Assembly (NCBI GenBank): GCA_001655205.1
Contig: LPNZ01008746.1
Span: 1-45,079, forward strand
Source of the DNA: Lenisia limosa
Lineage: Eukaryota; Breviatea
Reading direction: 5' to 3'
DNA length: 45,079 nucleotides
Shown here in pieces: positions 11,601-24,600 of the stretch. The notes beneath the pieces were generated by a model that did no database searches, had not been told where the DNA came from, and worked only from the letters and a program-made list of their open reading frames with translations. Position numbers and translations under genes: made by a program. The stretch's first letter is position 1, and each line of letters starts with the position of its first letter.

Positions 11601-12380
11601 ATGGAAAACAAAATGGACGCCCTCGCACACACGCTTGGCGCCAAGGTACTTGATTTGTTCTTAAAATGGGGATTGTTACAACTATTTTCTTTTCTGGCGC
11701 ACATTTCTGATGAATTGTTCACCCCTCCCCCCCAGATTGACTCGCCACTTGTGCCCTACCCTGGATGGCTTCCCAATCCCCTTTCTGATGCTTTAAAGGT
11801 GGTTCAGGTAGGCTTAGTATTCTCAAAAGTACTGTGTTTGTGTTATATTTGTTTTTATTCATTCTTCTTCTTTTCGGATTTTACTCTTTAGGAAGGCCAC
11901 GCAGCTGCCGGACAAGAACCCCCCAAGGTTGGTGGGCTGTCACCCAAAATGTTCTGGAGTTGTTTTAGATAATATTAGCGTAATCATTGCAGGATCCTTT
12001 CCTTCATCTAGTGTTGTTTACCCTTACCATTTCCTTGTGTTGTTTACCCTGACCATTTCTCCAGGTATACGCCATCCATGCTGGATTGGAGTCAGGCTTC
12101 ATCATCGGCCAGTACCCCACAATGGATGCGGTGTCTGTAGGCCCTACCATCCATGACCCCCACACACCCAAGGAGAGAATCCAGATCCCCTCAGTTGATA
12201 GGTGAGAAGGACTTATTTAAAAAGTCAATTAGTCTTTGTGTTCCGCGTTTATTCCGACTTTTAATCAAAAGCGGTTGAGGCTTCGAGATAATTCCGATGC
12301 ATTAATACTATACTGCAATTAACTCTTCAAGGTTCTGGCTGATGCTCCTCGAAACCATCAAGCTTTTCGGCAAAAAGTAA
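8650..12380 (+). CDS. pepD: Aminoacyl-histidine dipeptidase (PepD, peptidase family M20C)
   Basis: PepD is a cytosolic di-zinc peptidase that hydrolyses Xaa-His dipeptides such as carnosine. Nineteen exons chain in phase: 8650-8735, 8832-8889, 9036-9097, 9274-9333, 9474-9546, 9778-9843, 9970-10064, 10093-10151, 10254-10327, 10404-10530, 10728-10806, 10869-10931, 11038-11119, 11237-11345, 11477-11645, 11736-11807, 11892-11927, 12065-12201, 12332-12380 (TAA). They give about 518 residues against 485 in E. coli. Metal and catalytic motifs are intact: QAHMDMV (His ligand), [20 protein letters not shown] (bridging Asp), [12 protein letters not shown] (base and ligand Glu), [12 protein letters not shown] (Asp ligand) and [11 protein letters not shown] (His ligand). 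Zn-site His and Asp spacing equals the bacterial enzyme. The exon 7-8 junction adds about seven residues not expected from homologues and may be mis-joined. The N gap 9870-9949 is intronic. Confidence 0.95.
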
Positions 12381-12651
12381 ATCGTACCTTGTCCAATCCC
12401 TTTAGAAGTTGGTTATAGAGTGTTTCTTTACCATATTCATTTGGGGATATTCCATATTATCGCATTCATTCCAATTAGATGGGTGAAAATAGCTCCAAAA
12501 TAGAATTCACATTGATGTGCACACAGAAATAAATTCAACCACACTCGAGTATAATATAATATTATACTCGAGTGTGGTTTCTAGCACACCCATATCCAAT
12601 GGCTATTGCAAGAAGAGAAAATATGGTAGAGAAAATAGCGGGGTTGGAACA
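12381..12651. other. Convergent junction between PepD and the large membrane-protein gene
   Basis: A 271-bp stretch between the PepD TAA and the TGA of the minus-strand gene. Its one notable feature is the perfect palindrome at 12537-12579. No ORF here can be tied to a gene. Confidence 0.55.
12537..12579. terminator. Perfect 19-bp-arm palindrome at a tail-to-tail gene junction
   Basis: The arms AACCACACTCGAGTATAAT and ATTATACTCGAGTGTGGTT are exact reverse complements around a 5-nt ATAAT loop. The hairpin lies 156 bp after the PepD stop and 72 bp after the stop of the opposing gene. Either transcript would fold it in its 3' region. A role in 3'-end formation or transcript stability is inference; it could also be a decayed inverted-repeat element. 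Confidence 0.45.
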
Positions 12652-15600
12652 TCACTCGATTTCTTCATTGCAACGTGGGGTGGGCGTCAGCGTCAAATGT
12701 GTCAACCCTTGAATGTCACAAAATGGCTAATTTTCACTCTATGAATCACGGATTTGTAACAACTCTTTCAATTACACATTGTGAATCGATATACTATGAT
12801 ATAGTATATAGACTTCTTTCATCTTCCTCACCATGTAACTTTGGGATCGCAGTATCAACCCCAAGTTCAATGTGGAAATCGTCATTGTCCTAGAATATGA
12901 AAAAGGTAGCATCAGGTATCAGTAAGTACCTTGAGAACATCGCCCAAGAAAGGTGGGCTTATTTGAAGAATAATAAACAAGTGAGGAAAATCTCAAAATA
13001 GAGTGAGGGTTAGGAAGGATGTGCCGTATTGAAGACATTAATACCTATCAAGAATGGTTAGAGTTTACTGTGTCAAAGAGAACTGTGGTACTTACAGTTT
13101 TCGAGTTGTTGTCTTCAGGAAACTCGGATTGTTCTGTCTCAACATCTATAATATCAAACAAAACTTCAAAGAGGTTAGAAACAAAGATTGTATGGTTCAG
13201 CTTATACATATACTATTTGGGCTATTTGTTATATAATGATCATACCATATATTACATCATGTATTCTATCCGGAGGCTGATATCACTGCATACATGTACC
13301 AACGTATTTCGCGTTCCCTTTGAATGTCGTTGGACTGTTTGGTACAGCATGCGGCTACAAAAGGATCAAATTATCACAAAATATGACAGTTGGGAACATT
13401 GTACATGTGACAAGTATATAGCTGTATTCATGGAATGATCTGTTAGGGTTACCTACGAGTGAAACTATATTTATTATGGTAGCAAGATTGTGTTGTATCT
13501 GGAAGGTTATTCCTATTGCTTAAAAACTCACTTTCTGTTTTGCGGTGCTCCAATGGGTGACCACAACAAAGAAGATGTACAGCAAGTTGGCAATGATAAG
13601 CCCCACAATCATGAGGGAAATGAGGAATAGGCCGGCGGAGTTGCTAGATTCATAGAATATCTGAAAAATCACGCTATTTACGAAATGATGTCAGGGTTAA
13701 CCAAAAGGTTCAATATTCCGTTTTTGTATTCAAATAGATTTTACATGTGTAATTATCACCAAACTAGTCTTATAGATATTATTCGTATTTATGTTATTAT
13801 AATGGCTAACTCGAGCGTACCAGCCCAGAGGATATCGTAATAATGCTTGAAAACAAGGTGCAACTTTCCAAGTTGTTTAACTTCTTTTCTTTGTAAGGTG
13901 TATAGATCGAGTGCACAAATAAACTACATTGTGAAAGGTAACCAAAAACTATAATTCTGATTTCAAATAATAGAGATTGTTCAGTTGATTGTGGTTTTAA
14001 ATCTATCCTTGTTGTAATCCACTTTGACCTACCTGGTGATGAAAATGAGGGACACTACGCAGCATAATGTCAGAGGTATTCTGAAGTGTAACGTTAATAT
14101 ATTAACAAACACTGGTATATTATACATATCATTGTATATATCATTATATTATTGATATGATATAATATTATATCCTAAATTTCCATGGGATCACATATGA
14201 AGGCACAAAAAGGAACTGTAAAGTCAAGCATGATAATACTAATCCACTTACGAGTCCATGAAAGTCAGTGCAATAACAAAGATAATTGAACGCATTATTA
14301 CAATCATTTCCCATTGATAGGCCTCTCTTCTGAAACGGGTGTACAAAAAGCCGTATCTAGACCTGTTAAATGTTTATGAAATCTCAAAGACCGCAAAATA
14401 ATCTTGCTCTTACCTGTATAAGGCTCGTTTTGACACCAAAGTCCATGATTTGGCAAGAAACAAACAAATGTATACGCTCAAGGGGATACCAATAACAATT
14501 AGGATGCAAGCTATGATAGCGATCGGCAGATTGAGGAGATGGGTTCCTTGGTAGCACATATACGAAGGAGCTAAATTGAGATCAGGTTGCAATGAGAAAA
14601 TTTAGTGATGTTGTACTTTTTAGCAAAACACTGTTCTCTTCTGTTTTTTTTTTTCACTTGTTTCAAAACACTGTTAGAAATTACATGATATTAGATACTG
14701 CTATATCATACACAATTCATCGTATTAAAAAAAATACCCCTTTTCGAGCCCACCAGCATCCAAAGTGAGGGTTCCGTCTTTTTGAACTGTACAGTCGAAG
14801 AACTCAAGAACAAAACCGGAATAAGGAATGTAGAGCAGAACGGAAATAAAAAGAATGGTAGAAATCATGGCATGCCTGGAACATCAGCATTAGTACTCAG
14901 AATAAACTATATGATATATTTAAAAGTGCCAACGCAATCAAAATTGGATAAAATGGTGAATGCCATTACATACTTGAGATCTCTTAAAGTTTTTTCAGCT
15001 AAATGTGAAATATCTTGAAGATTGTCGCATTTGAAGAGGGTGTGGCTGAAGCTTGATTTGCAGCATGTCAAGTTTTTCAATGCAGAAAAAAGCTGAAGAA
15101 TAATAAGACGAGAAAATATATGCTAAATTGATAATGAAACTCTTTAGGCGTACTGAACATTCAAACACATTAGTTGAATAAGACTCCCATTTCATAGTTT
15201 ACAATTACATCTGCTTCTACCAATCTACTCACTGATTCACTTCTGGACAATAATTGTGGTTGCGTTTTCATTTGACTCAATGAGGGAGTAAATGGTGTAG
15301 CTGGAGATATTGGAACGTCTTTCATTGATGTTGGAGTACAACACTGTAACTCTTCAACTGAAGGATAGAATTAAAATAACATGTTAATGAGAAAAACAAT
15401 TAAAAACAATAATCGGGTTCATCGGTACTCAATTAGCATCTTACAAGTGCTTTTGCTTGGTTGCATTTTCGCATTTGTTGATCCACAGTTCATATCGCTA
15501 CATTGATGTCTACAAGTAGTAATAAAAATATATTGAAAATATTGTATTTATTAATAGTAAAATACAATAATATTATACTTTCTTGTGAGACTCTTGGCAG

Positions 15601-18600
15601 TGTTGACATATTTTATTATTAATAAAATTAAATCTATGGAGTGTTTCAAAAAAGGATACACTATAACATCTCACACACCTTTGAGCTTTGTATTCGTAAT
15701 AGACTCTGTAGAAGCATTTGGTTGCTGCGTAACCAACCAACACCACGCAAGTGGTATAGAGAGGTACCAATAACTTCAGGCGAAATAGTGTAAAATACCT
15801 TGGTGGGTAATGTACAGAGAATCAAAATCATGAAATAAACATAAGATGGTAACTTACGGAAGTTGTGCTTGAACGGAACACTCTGGAGCTGCAATATCCA
15901 CTAAAAAGTTTCATTATCCATAAATATTTGAAAATGGGATATATATTACTTTATTATATATCATACCATGAGAGCTATTATAAATCTATAAAATGGAATC
16001 AATCCCAGACTTTATGTCAGTTGAAGTCTAAATACAAACATTATATGTTATAATCTTACCATTCAAAATAGTAAAAGATAACTTGTCATAAGTTTCTCTA
16101 ACATAAGTTGGCCAATTGAGCTCAATTTTAGAGAATAGCGCCGTAAGCTTGATAATAATCACCCTGCAAAAAGGCACTAGATAAATATTGTGTATATTAT
16201 ATTAATATACATGTATATAATTGAAATTGAATGGAGCATTTTCCTCAATGCAAATTATTTCATACTATCAAGTTTTTCGATACTTTCAAACATTATCCAA
16301 ATTGAAGAATAATTAGGTGATCAAATGGAAATATTTGACCCAAACAGAAATGCAAAACAATCACCCATTTTCGAAATGAGATTACAATAGAGTTTAGAAA
16401 TCTCCAACATAGCTTTAAGCCAACCTGAACATACAAGAAGCCAATACGAAGAGAAGCCCATTTATTGGTGAGATCAGGTCGGAATCCAATTATTAGAAGA
16501 ACAAGAACGAACGAGGTCAGTCCAAGAGCCATCAGTAATAGGGAATACTGTACGTGTGATGTCAGACAGAATAACAAAGAAAATGATCCAAAATATATGT
16601 GTCAAATCAAAACTTATCTAACTTGAGATAATGAGCCACAGCTGAGACAATGTTTGTCGTAATGGTAGAAGTACAGCTCACACGAACTACAAACAAAGTC
16701 TTTGTATCTAAAGAGTTAGATAGTAGTATGGATAACATAATTGTGTCATTGTCCATCCAAACCAGCCAACATTATCAAATATTTTAAAATGACTAGATAT
16801 AACCTAATTTCTTCATAGGGAGAACCATTTGGCTTACCCTTCTTCACATGTGGAATTACCAAGGCAAGCTTTTTTGTTGGGACATTCAATGAAAACGTTT
16901 TCTAATTCATGGGACCTGAAAATGAGAACGCAATAACCGAATTTGCTCTCTGAAGTAGCATTTATCTCAGTTATCTATGTTAATATTGGCGATAATGGAA
17001 ACTTTTTATTGTGTTGGTAATACACCCTGATTCACAATGATTGCTATTCTTTGGGTGGCTTTTCCTCAAACATACACATATGTACCTATAATAACCGGTT
17101 TTGCTCGTTGGCTTTGCATTTCCACCAGGGCATATTCCTCCTTCAGGGCATTCAATACACTGAAATATAAGGCATGTGGATGTAAAGTGTGTTGATATTA
17201 CACGATTTCACTTATTCCAAACGACTATGAAATGATATTTCACACGCATTTATTTCAAAGAATGTCTATCTTCCTTTCCCACCTGGCCATTATTTGGGGA
17301 GTCTCTGAAGAGTCCCTCCTTACAAAAACAAGACTCAGATGATTTAGATCCGACACCCGCAGTGGTCATTGAATCCTTATATATGTCAGTTTAACTTTAG
17401 ACTAACGTTACCAACTAAGTTTTAATATACTGCATCAGTATAATCTAAGATATGTACCACTTCCCATAACCTACGTTGCATTCATCACAAGGCGCTTGGT
17501 TATATTCACTTGAATATGTCCCAAGCGGACACTGTATACATTGTTCGACTTTGTTGACACTTGAGTATTGCCAACCTACAAGTCAAAAGTAGAATTGTCG
17601 ATACATGTTCTGAATAGTAATCATGTGGCTCTACTCATTAATTTCACAATATGTGTTTAAAATTTACAGCATTTATCACTTGCAATCTAATCTTTTTTCA
17701 AGAGGCAGTAAGACTAGTCTCATAATATGTAAGCCATACTTTTCCTTACATTGTAGGTAGAGTTTGTACAATTAGTAACAGTTGGATTCGGATCATAACA
17801 CTACCACCCCAAACCAGGACCACAATAGCAGGAAGAGTCATTTATGGCATTCAGATTGCGGACAAAACCATTCTAGGATTCTGATTAACAAAAAATACAA
17901 ATAAGGTGAGAATTACAGAGGTCGTGCAGTTATTAAGATGTCTGTCGTATCATGCAAAGGGAGGTGTCATTTTATCCAGAAGATTTTTTATGAAATAAAT
18001 GTGTAACATACCTGACAGACACAGTCCAGATCAGTTGTGCTCCCAACCTCATTTGTGGTCAACCGATTGCCTATGCAAGGAAGGCATGTCGACTGGGGTA
18101 TCATAAGACAACACTGTTTTATAAACAGTCTGGTCAGAAGGAAGTAAATAGGTGTATTATCACACACTTTTTGAGCGGTTTCAAGTGAATTGATCAATAA
18201 GTTTATGTTGATTTACCTTATCCCGAAGTGCTTTGTATGTTCCAAGTGGACATGGGTCACATTCGTTTGTCAACAAATTCATGCTAAACCCTTCAAAGCA
18301 GATGCAATTGTTAGGAGCTGAGTTGTTCAATTATGAAAATCCAAAGTAGATACAAGCTCTACAGGAAATAATAACATACCAAGTGATTTTATCAGGTTTT
18401 CGCTATTGTCAGGACATTTGTCACACCTTCCAGATGTCAAGTTGTATTGCGAGTCTAAATATTATAATAATTTGCCAATTCATGGTCTCATAAGGTAAAC
18501 ACAATAATTTGGTTCACAAATGATTGGTAGTATTGAGATTTTTCAACACATTTCCTCATACTAATTTGACAAACACATTCTCCATTATGCAATGTGAAGC

Positions 18601-21600
18601 CTTCAATACAGTGACAGCTCTCTTTTGTTGTTGAAGCACTTAAGTCAGTCTGCATATAGTCGCCACATGCATTACAGGTGTCAAACCCATCACTCTCTAC
18701 ATATTAGTTGGTGGTTTATGAGAGCTCAATGTTCTTGATTCTCACAAACCCTTATCTATTATAAAATGTATTTTCAGTAAGTAAATAATATCACATCTCT
18801 GTCAATTAAATGTTTTTGCCACGATACCTTTGTAGTAGTCTTCTGGGCATGGGTCACATGTGCCTTTGGTTGGGTCAAAAGAGAAGCCTTTTCGGCAAAT
18901 GCAGTCTGTTTGCCCAAAGGAGTTGGTAGACTGAATGGCATGAACTCCTCATGTAATATATTTGAAATATTCCTGCCATTGAGCTATTATTTCTTACTAT
19001 TTGTTCACCTAGCAATTCAAGCTATAGTGCACCCCCTCGAACTGCAAAGCTGTTTGGCCTCTGCTCTTCACAAGGCAATACTGAAACCTCATCCTGAATG
19101 TAACTTTAAGACAACGTGTAGAAGAAAAGTTACTCTGAAGTAATTCCATTTAAATAGAATGATTGATACGCTGAATAGGGAAAAAATGGGAGAAATTCGT
19201 TACCGCTTAAACTGAATGAGATACTATATAATTGTTCGGAAAGTTAATCGCATGTGTGACCTGTCAGTACAATGGAAGCTCACAATGATTATGCGATCAG
19301 CGTCGAGATAGTCGGCCAAGAAGTGAACCTGGTACAGCTGCTCTTGGTACCCATCAATCTGATATTGAGATGTAAGAATGGTTTGATGCACCCGAGGGTA
19401 TTTGCGCTGGTTTGTTTCATTTTTGAATGACATTTTAGGATCTATTGCATCAACACCTTTCTGAAACAATTCTGTGATGACATTGGTATCAGGGAAAGGC
19501 TTGTTTTTCGGGTGGGGGATGTCGGGTCATTGGGAGATGAGAGATCTTTCTTTTGTTATGTTTGGTATTAACCAATAGTTGAACCAACGATACATTGAGA
19601 TGTTTCAATGTAATTATTTTTGTCAGGAATAGTCCTACCATTAAACTGTCAAATATGGCAACGCCTTGTTCATTAGTAGTTACAACGTCTCCATGAACTC
19701 TGAAAAGGTTTTTCAGATATACTAATGTTTCATTCACTAATTCGAGAAACTCAAAAAAACACAAAGTATATTTGTGAATTTCAACTAAATGTTATAGTTA
19801 GGTTTTTATTATTGTCGAATAACCAAAAGTTGAAGTCACTACTATTAAACAAACCCTTACCTACCTTTTTGGTGTTGGCGTGATCTTGACGGTAATTTCA
19901 ATGCCTGGCGTGGTCCAATCTGTCAGTATGGTCTCTGATGTTTTCAGGTATACCTTGTTTATGAGGTAAACTTGTGGATCTAGATCACAAAAACTTGATA
20001 AATGTTATACTAAGCAAGCTATCTTAACCAACTTGTACAATTGGTGACGGCCATATTGGACTCGTTCCATTGGTTGACGTGAACTCTTGGCTTTTCAAAA
20101 CCAGTGCGTACTCACCAAGAATCTCGAAGGAAACGAAGCTATTGGGATCCTGTAGTTTATCAGAAACAAACACAAATATTCCAGAGTAAACCAAGATAAA
20201 TTACTCTCACTTCTATATCATTGACGATGGAAACAGCCATTGTTTTGGGTTCAGTAACTGAGGGTATTTTACATTCAACCATCTAGAATTGGTAACAACT
20301 TAACCATTTAACACAATACACATTGGAGAGTTACAACCTAATGCCCAAATCACCAATTTGTTTCTAAATGTTGCATTGGAATGTAAAGTGTCAAATAAAC
20401 AGTGCAGGTGAACTGAGTCTATAAAATTGTTCCCAATGGCAATCTAAACTTTCAGCGACATTTACGCTGAGGAGGAGAAGGAAATTGGAAGATGAATTTC
20501 CAGTCGTTGAGAAAAACTAAATAATAGTCTGCCATTATAAGCCTGTCTGGAAAAACCATAAGAAGTATTACTTGCAAAATGTGTACGATACTCATCTTAC
20601 CAAAACATTATTGTCGTTATCAATTGAGTTCGTATGTACGGATGTTGGTGCGGTCAACGTTAAGTCAGTTCCAATATTGACAATTAGTTCAACTGAACTA
20701 TAGTCAACACCATCCTGCTTTGATGAAAAAGGTTACAAAACAGATACAGAATGTTAAAATGATAAAAAACTCTAGATAAATTGAATAGTTTCAATATGCC
20801 ATCTTTCATTTCCCCTTCACCTTCATAAACATGAAATAATAGCTAACAAAGACATGTACTCTTGACACGTCCAATGGTGGAACAATGAGGGTTAAGTTTG
20901 TTGGACTGACTTGAACAATATCCTATAGTATTATTATGGCTTGTTTCAAAGAATTAGAGAACATGAAATGTAATTCATTTTTGCTTCTTTAATGATTAGC
21001 CGTCAACTCTTTTCATTAATTTTTGTTCATATATCATACATCGCATATAATCCTACATTCAATATGATATACTGATATAGATATATTAATGAAACTATAT
21101 ATAATTACTATTATATTAAATAGTTTACAATCATTGTGGATGTCTCCTTGAAGGCTGCGTAAAGCGGAGGTTTGTCTGTTGGGAAATCTCCAAGCACCAT
21201 GAGCTGATTGGTTGGAAAATGTTGGTTTTGATGAATAATGAGTTGACTTCATGTTTCAGTTGAGTGATATAAATTTATCATTTAATATGATGTACGTATT
21301 AAATCAATAACCGCACAAGGTCCTATATACCTCTTGATTAGGAGCAATGTAGTATTCTCGAGGCGACAATGATATGTTAGGGGGGTCGTAGAATATAAAC
21401 GGGGCATCTGCGTGATACTCCACTCCTTCGTAAAAAATAGAACCGATAATCTGAAGCGTTTAAGGAAAACTATCAAAGAGCTGTATATCTGCAAAAAGCA
21501 GGAGTACTTTGGCCTCCATCATACTGGAAGATCAGTGGTAAAAGTCCTCAGCGTCTGGCATTGAGCATGAGCAACTCCCTCAATGGGATCATCGAGAGGA

Positions 21601-24600
21601 TACTAAAGAATAAGCTGTTGGTTTGAAAATACGAACGACTGCCACAATTCTGAACAGTGTAGCAGCTTAAAATCCACATTATTTTTTAGCCACAAATCAC
21701 ACCTCTATTGCCGTGTTATACACAGTTGTTTCACCTTGAATGAACTTGCAAGTCACACGGTTTATTGAAAATTCCCCAGAGTACGTGACAAGAAACTAGA
21801 GGGTAAACCAGAATTTAAATAGCGTCAGTTACCTCAAGCAGTGGAGCTTCAAATATTTTGGTTTGTATCGGGGACACAGTGGATATTTTTGTGTTCATTC
21901 GGGCTGAAGGTATAATGGAGTAAGAATAAAAGCACTAAGCATAAAGCCTTAAAAAAACTCAAAACACTCCTGCAGCATTGATGTGATGTACATACATGTA
22001 TGCACAATATGTTTTAAGTTATTGCTATTATTGTGTTAAGTTCTACTTCTAAACCCATTTTTATGCTTATTTTTCCAAACTGTTCAACATAGTATGAACA
22101 GACCAATCTAGTATTCCATTGAAAGCAATCCTCCAAACATAATCGAAGTGTCATCTTATCATTTCCATCAATCTTTGCAGTTTTCCGATTGAGTAATACC
22201 ATGCTATATGGTACGTCCTTGAAGTGTAAGTAATTCAATTCATTTTGACTTCCTAAAACGTCCACGTGATTAAATATGAAAATGAAATTATACTTTGCGC
22301 AAGTCTCTTACTTCTTGTTTTTCGATAGTAGTTACAATGTCAACACATGGACGACTACGAGAGTTTGAGTATGGGAAAAATGCATCTCCAGTGTTACTGA
22401 TGATCATTGCATTATAACCGTGGAAAACCATCTAGATGGTGAAACTGAGTGCTAATTTGAAATTGGGTTTATATTTCCCCAAATCAGGGAAAATACACTA
22501 AACCAATACTATCACTGAAGATAGCCACATACCGTAACAAAAGAAACATCAGAAAGAAGATCACCATTTTGGTCTTTAGGAATGATGTCTTCCCCAATTT
22601 TGTTTTTTACGTCTTTGATAAATAAAGAGCTTCCTGTGTCTAAACACAAAGTTATTTGGGTAGACACGTTATAAGTGGACTATTTTGTAATTAACTTCTA
22701 AATATTCTCAATACTGATGAGACTCTGTAATGTTTTCATCAAATATCTTATGGAGCAAAAAGTCATTTTTTGTCCAATTGGAAGTATGAAGTGGAATTCC
22801 GAAAAGAAGATTGAATTTTGTGGCAACATACGTATAAATTTCAATAGAGTAGTGAAATAACTCTAATTTAATATGAAAACGCAATAATATTCAGTTTTGT
22901 ATTATTATGGTAAACTATGGCAAACGCAACCTGCAACATACCAGTCAGTGCAACAATGCTCTCATCTAATACGTCGATAGCAACGGAAACAAATTTATGT
23001 GAAGAGAAAATAGAGTCCGTATCGCCAAAAATTCTGAAGGCATGAAATCAATGTTTAATATTTGCCTGATTGTTTTGACATCAGACAATGATTAATACAG
23101 TATAAAGAAAAGTGATATGAGATCTATCCCATGCGTGAATAGATTTGTATTCCGGAGTTGCATACAACTGTGACACTTCGCCTTCTGTTGAAACTGTAAC
23201 AAGTCTATCGTTAAAGTAGTCAAAGTCCATTACCTTGGAAATGTGAAAACAGATCATGGGAGAAATGACTATCTTGTTGGCAAGAAGACAAAACAATGTA
23301 ATTATATAACCCAACTCCGGAAAAACAGAATCTCATTTATGAGTTTTGAAAATGTTATTTGCCGCCCTCTTACGTTGACTAATACTAGTTCAAAGCGTGG
23401 AATGTAATTTCCAGCCCCAAAGAGATCTCCATTGTCTATAATCGTTATGACGTATCGTGATATAGTTTCAATAAGTCCAAATTGTACTGACGTAATATGC
23501 TATATCATATGTATATTTTTGTGATTTGTTACGGGTGTTTATCATTTTTGGTTCTATACACAAGACAGAATATCATATATATACAATGGGAAAAGATGTT
23601 GTTTATTGTACATTCATGAGGCGGCATGTCGCCAAGGTTGGTTTATGCAAACATTGGTTGAATTTTCCTACTTTTGCATTATATTTCCATAACAGCAAAA
23701 ATAACATCCCAAACCTTGCAAAACATAAGTGGTCATCATTGTAGCTCTAACCTTGACAGGGTTCTGCAAAAATAATATTGAGATTATTTTAGGTTTATCA
23801 AAAATATATATCCCATTTCAATTACCAAAAATATTTGACTATTTATCTTGTCTTCTGAAAATTCTGATCCAAGCTAAATAGTGAAAGGAAACGTTTTCTA
23901 AGCTAAATAGTGAAAGGAAACGTTTTCCAAGCGAAATATATTAAACCACTATCATCGAAATGGACCAGTGAATAACAACATCTTTGAACATATATCAGTC
24001 CTAGCAAACCTGAAACACCAAATTTGAACCCCGAGTTTCGATTAAACCCCCCTCTGCAAGAGTTATTTCTGGATTGAAAAGGTTTTATATTTTTAATTTG
24101 CGTTTTAGTTTCATTCCTTCCTTGGAATAGCAACATTCAATTGAAAAGCTGAATGCTAATTACAAGCAAACCATAGTAACGAATCAAGCATACCGAATAC
24201 TATGGCCGAATGTACATTAGAGAGGTCAAATATTGTCGTCAACATGCCGAGTGAGACAATTTGGTCTCCTGCTAATCTGAATGTGTCATTGTATAAACTG
24301 CTGAACAGAAGAGCGTTGAAAATAATATATCTCAACTTTATATTTATTAATGCTGAGAGTGTTCGTAGCCACGCAAACGAGGTACAGGCAGGAATTTCGG
24401 TTCCGAATTGACTGTTGGTGTTTTGTCCAAAAGCCCACATCTGATTGGAAACTATGATATAAGAAAGACAAAACACTAATGTGTATCAAAGACGACAACT
24501 CAATGAAGAATTGCATGTGATAATTATGCAAAATAGTAAATTTAGGACATATTATTTGTTTTTAGCCGAAATGAATCTAAAAACACTAACCAAGTTTGAC

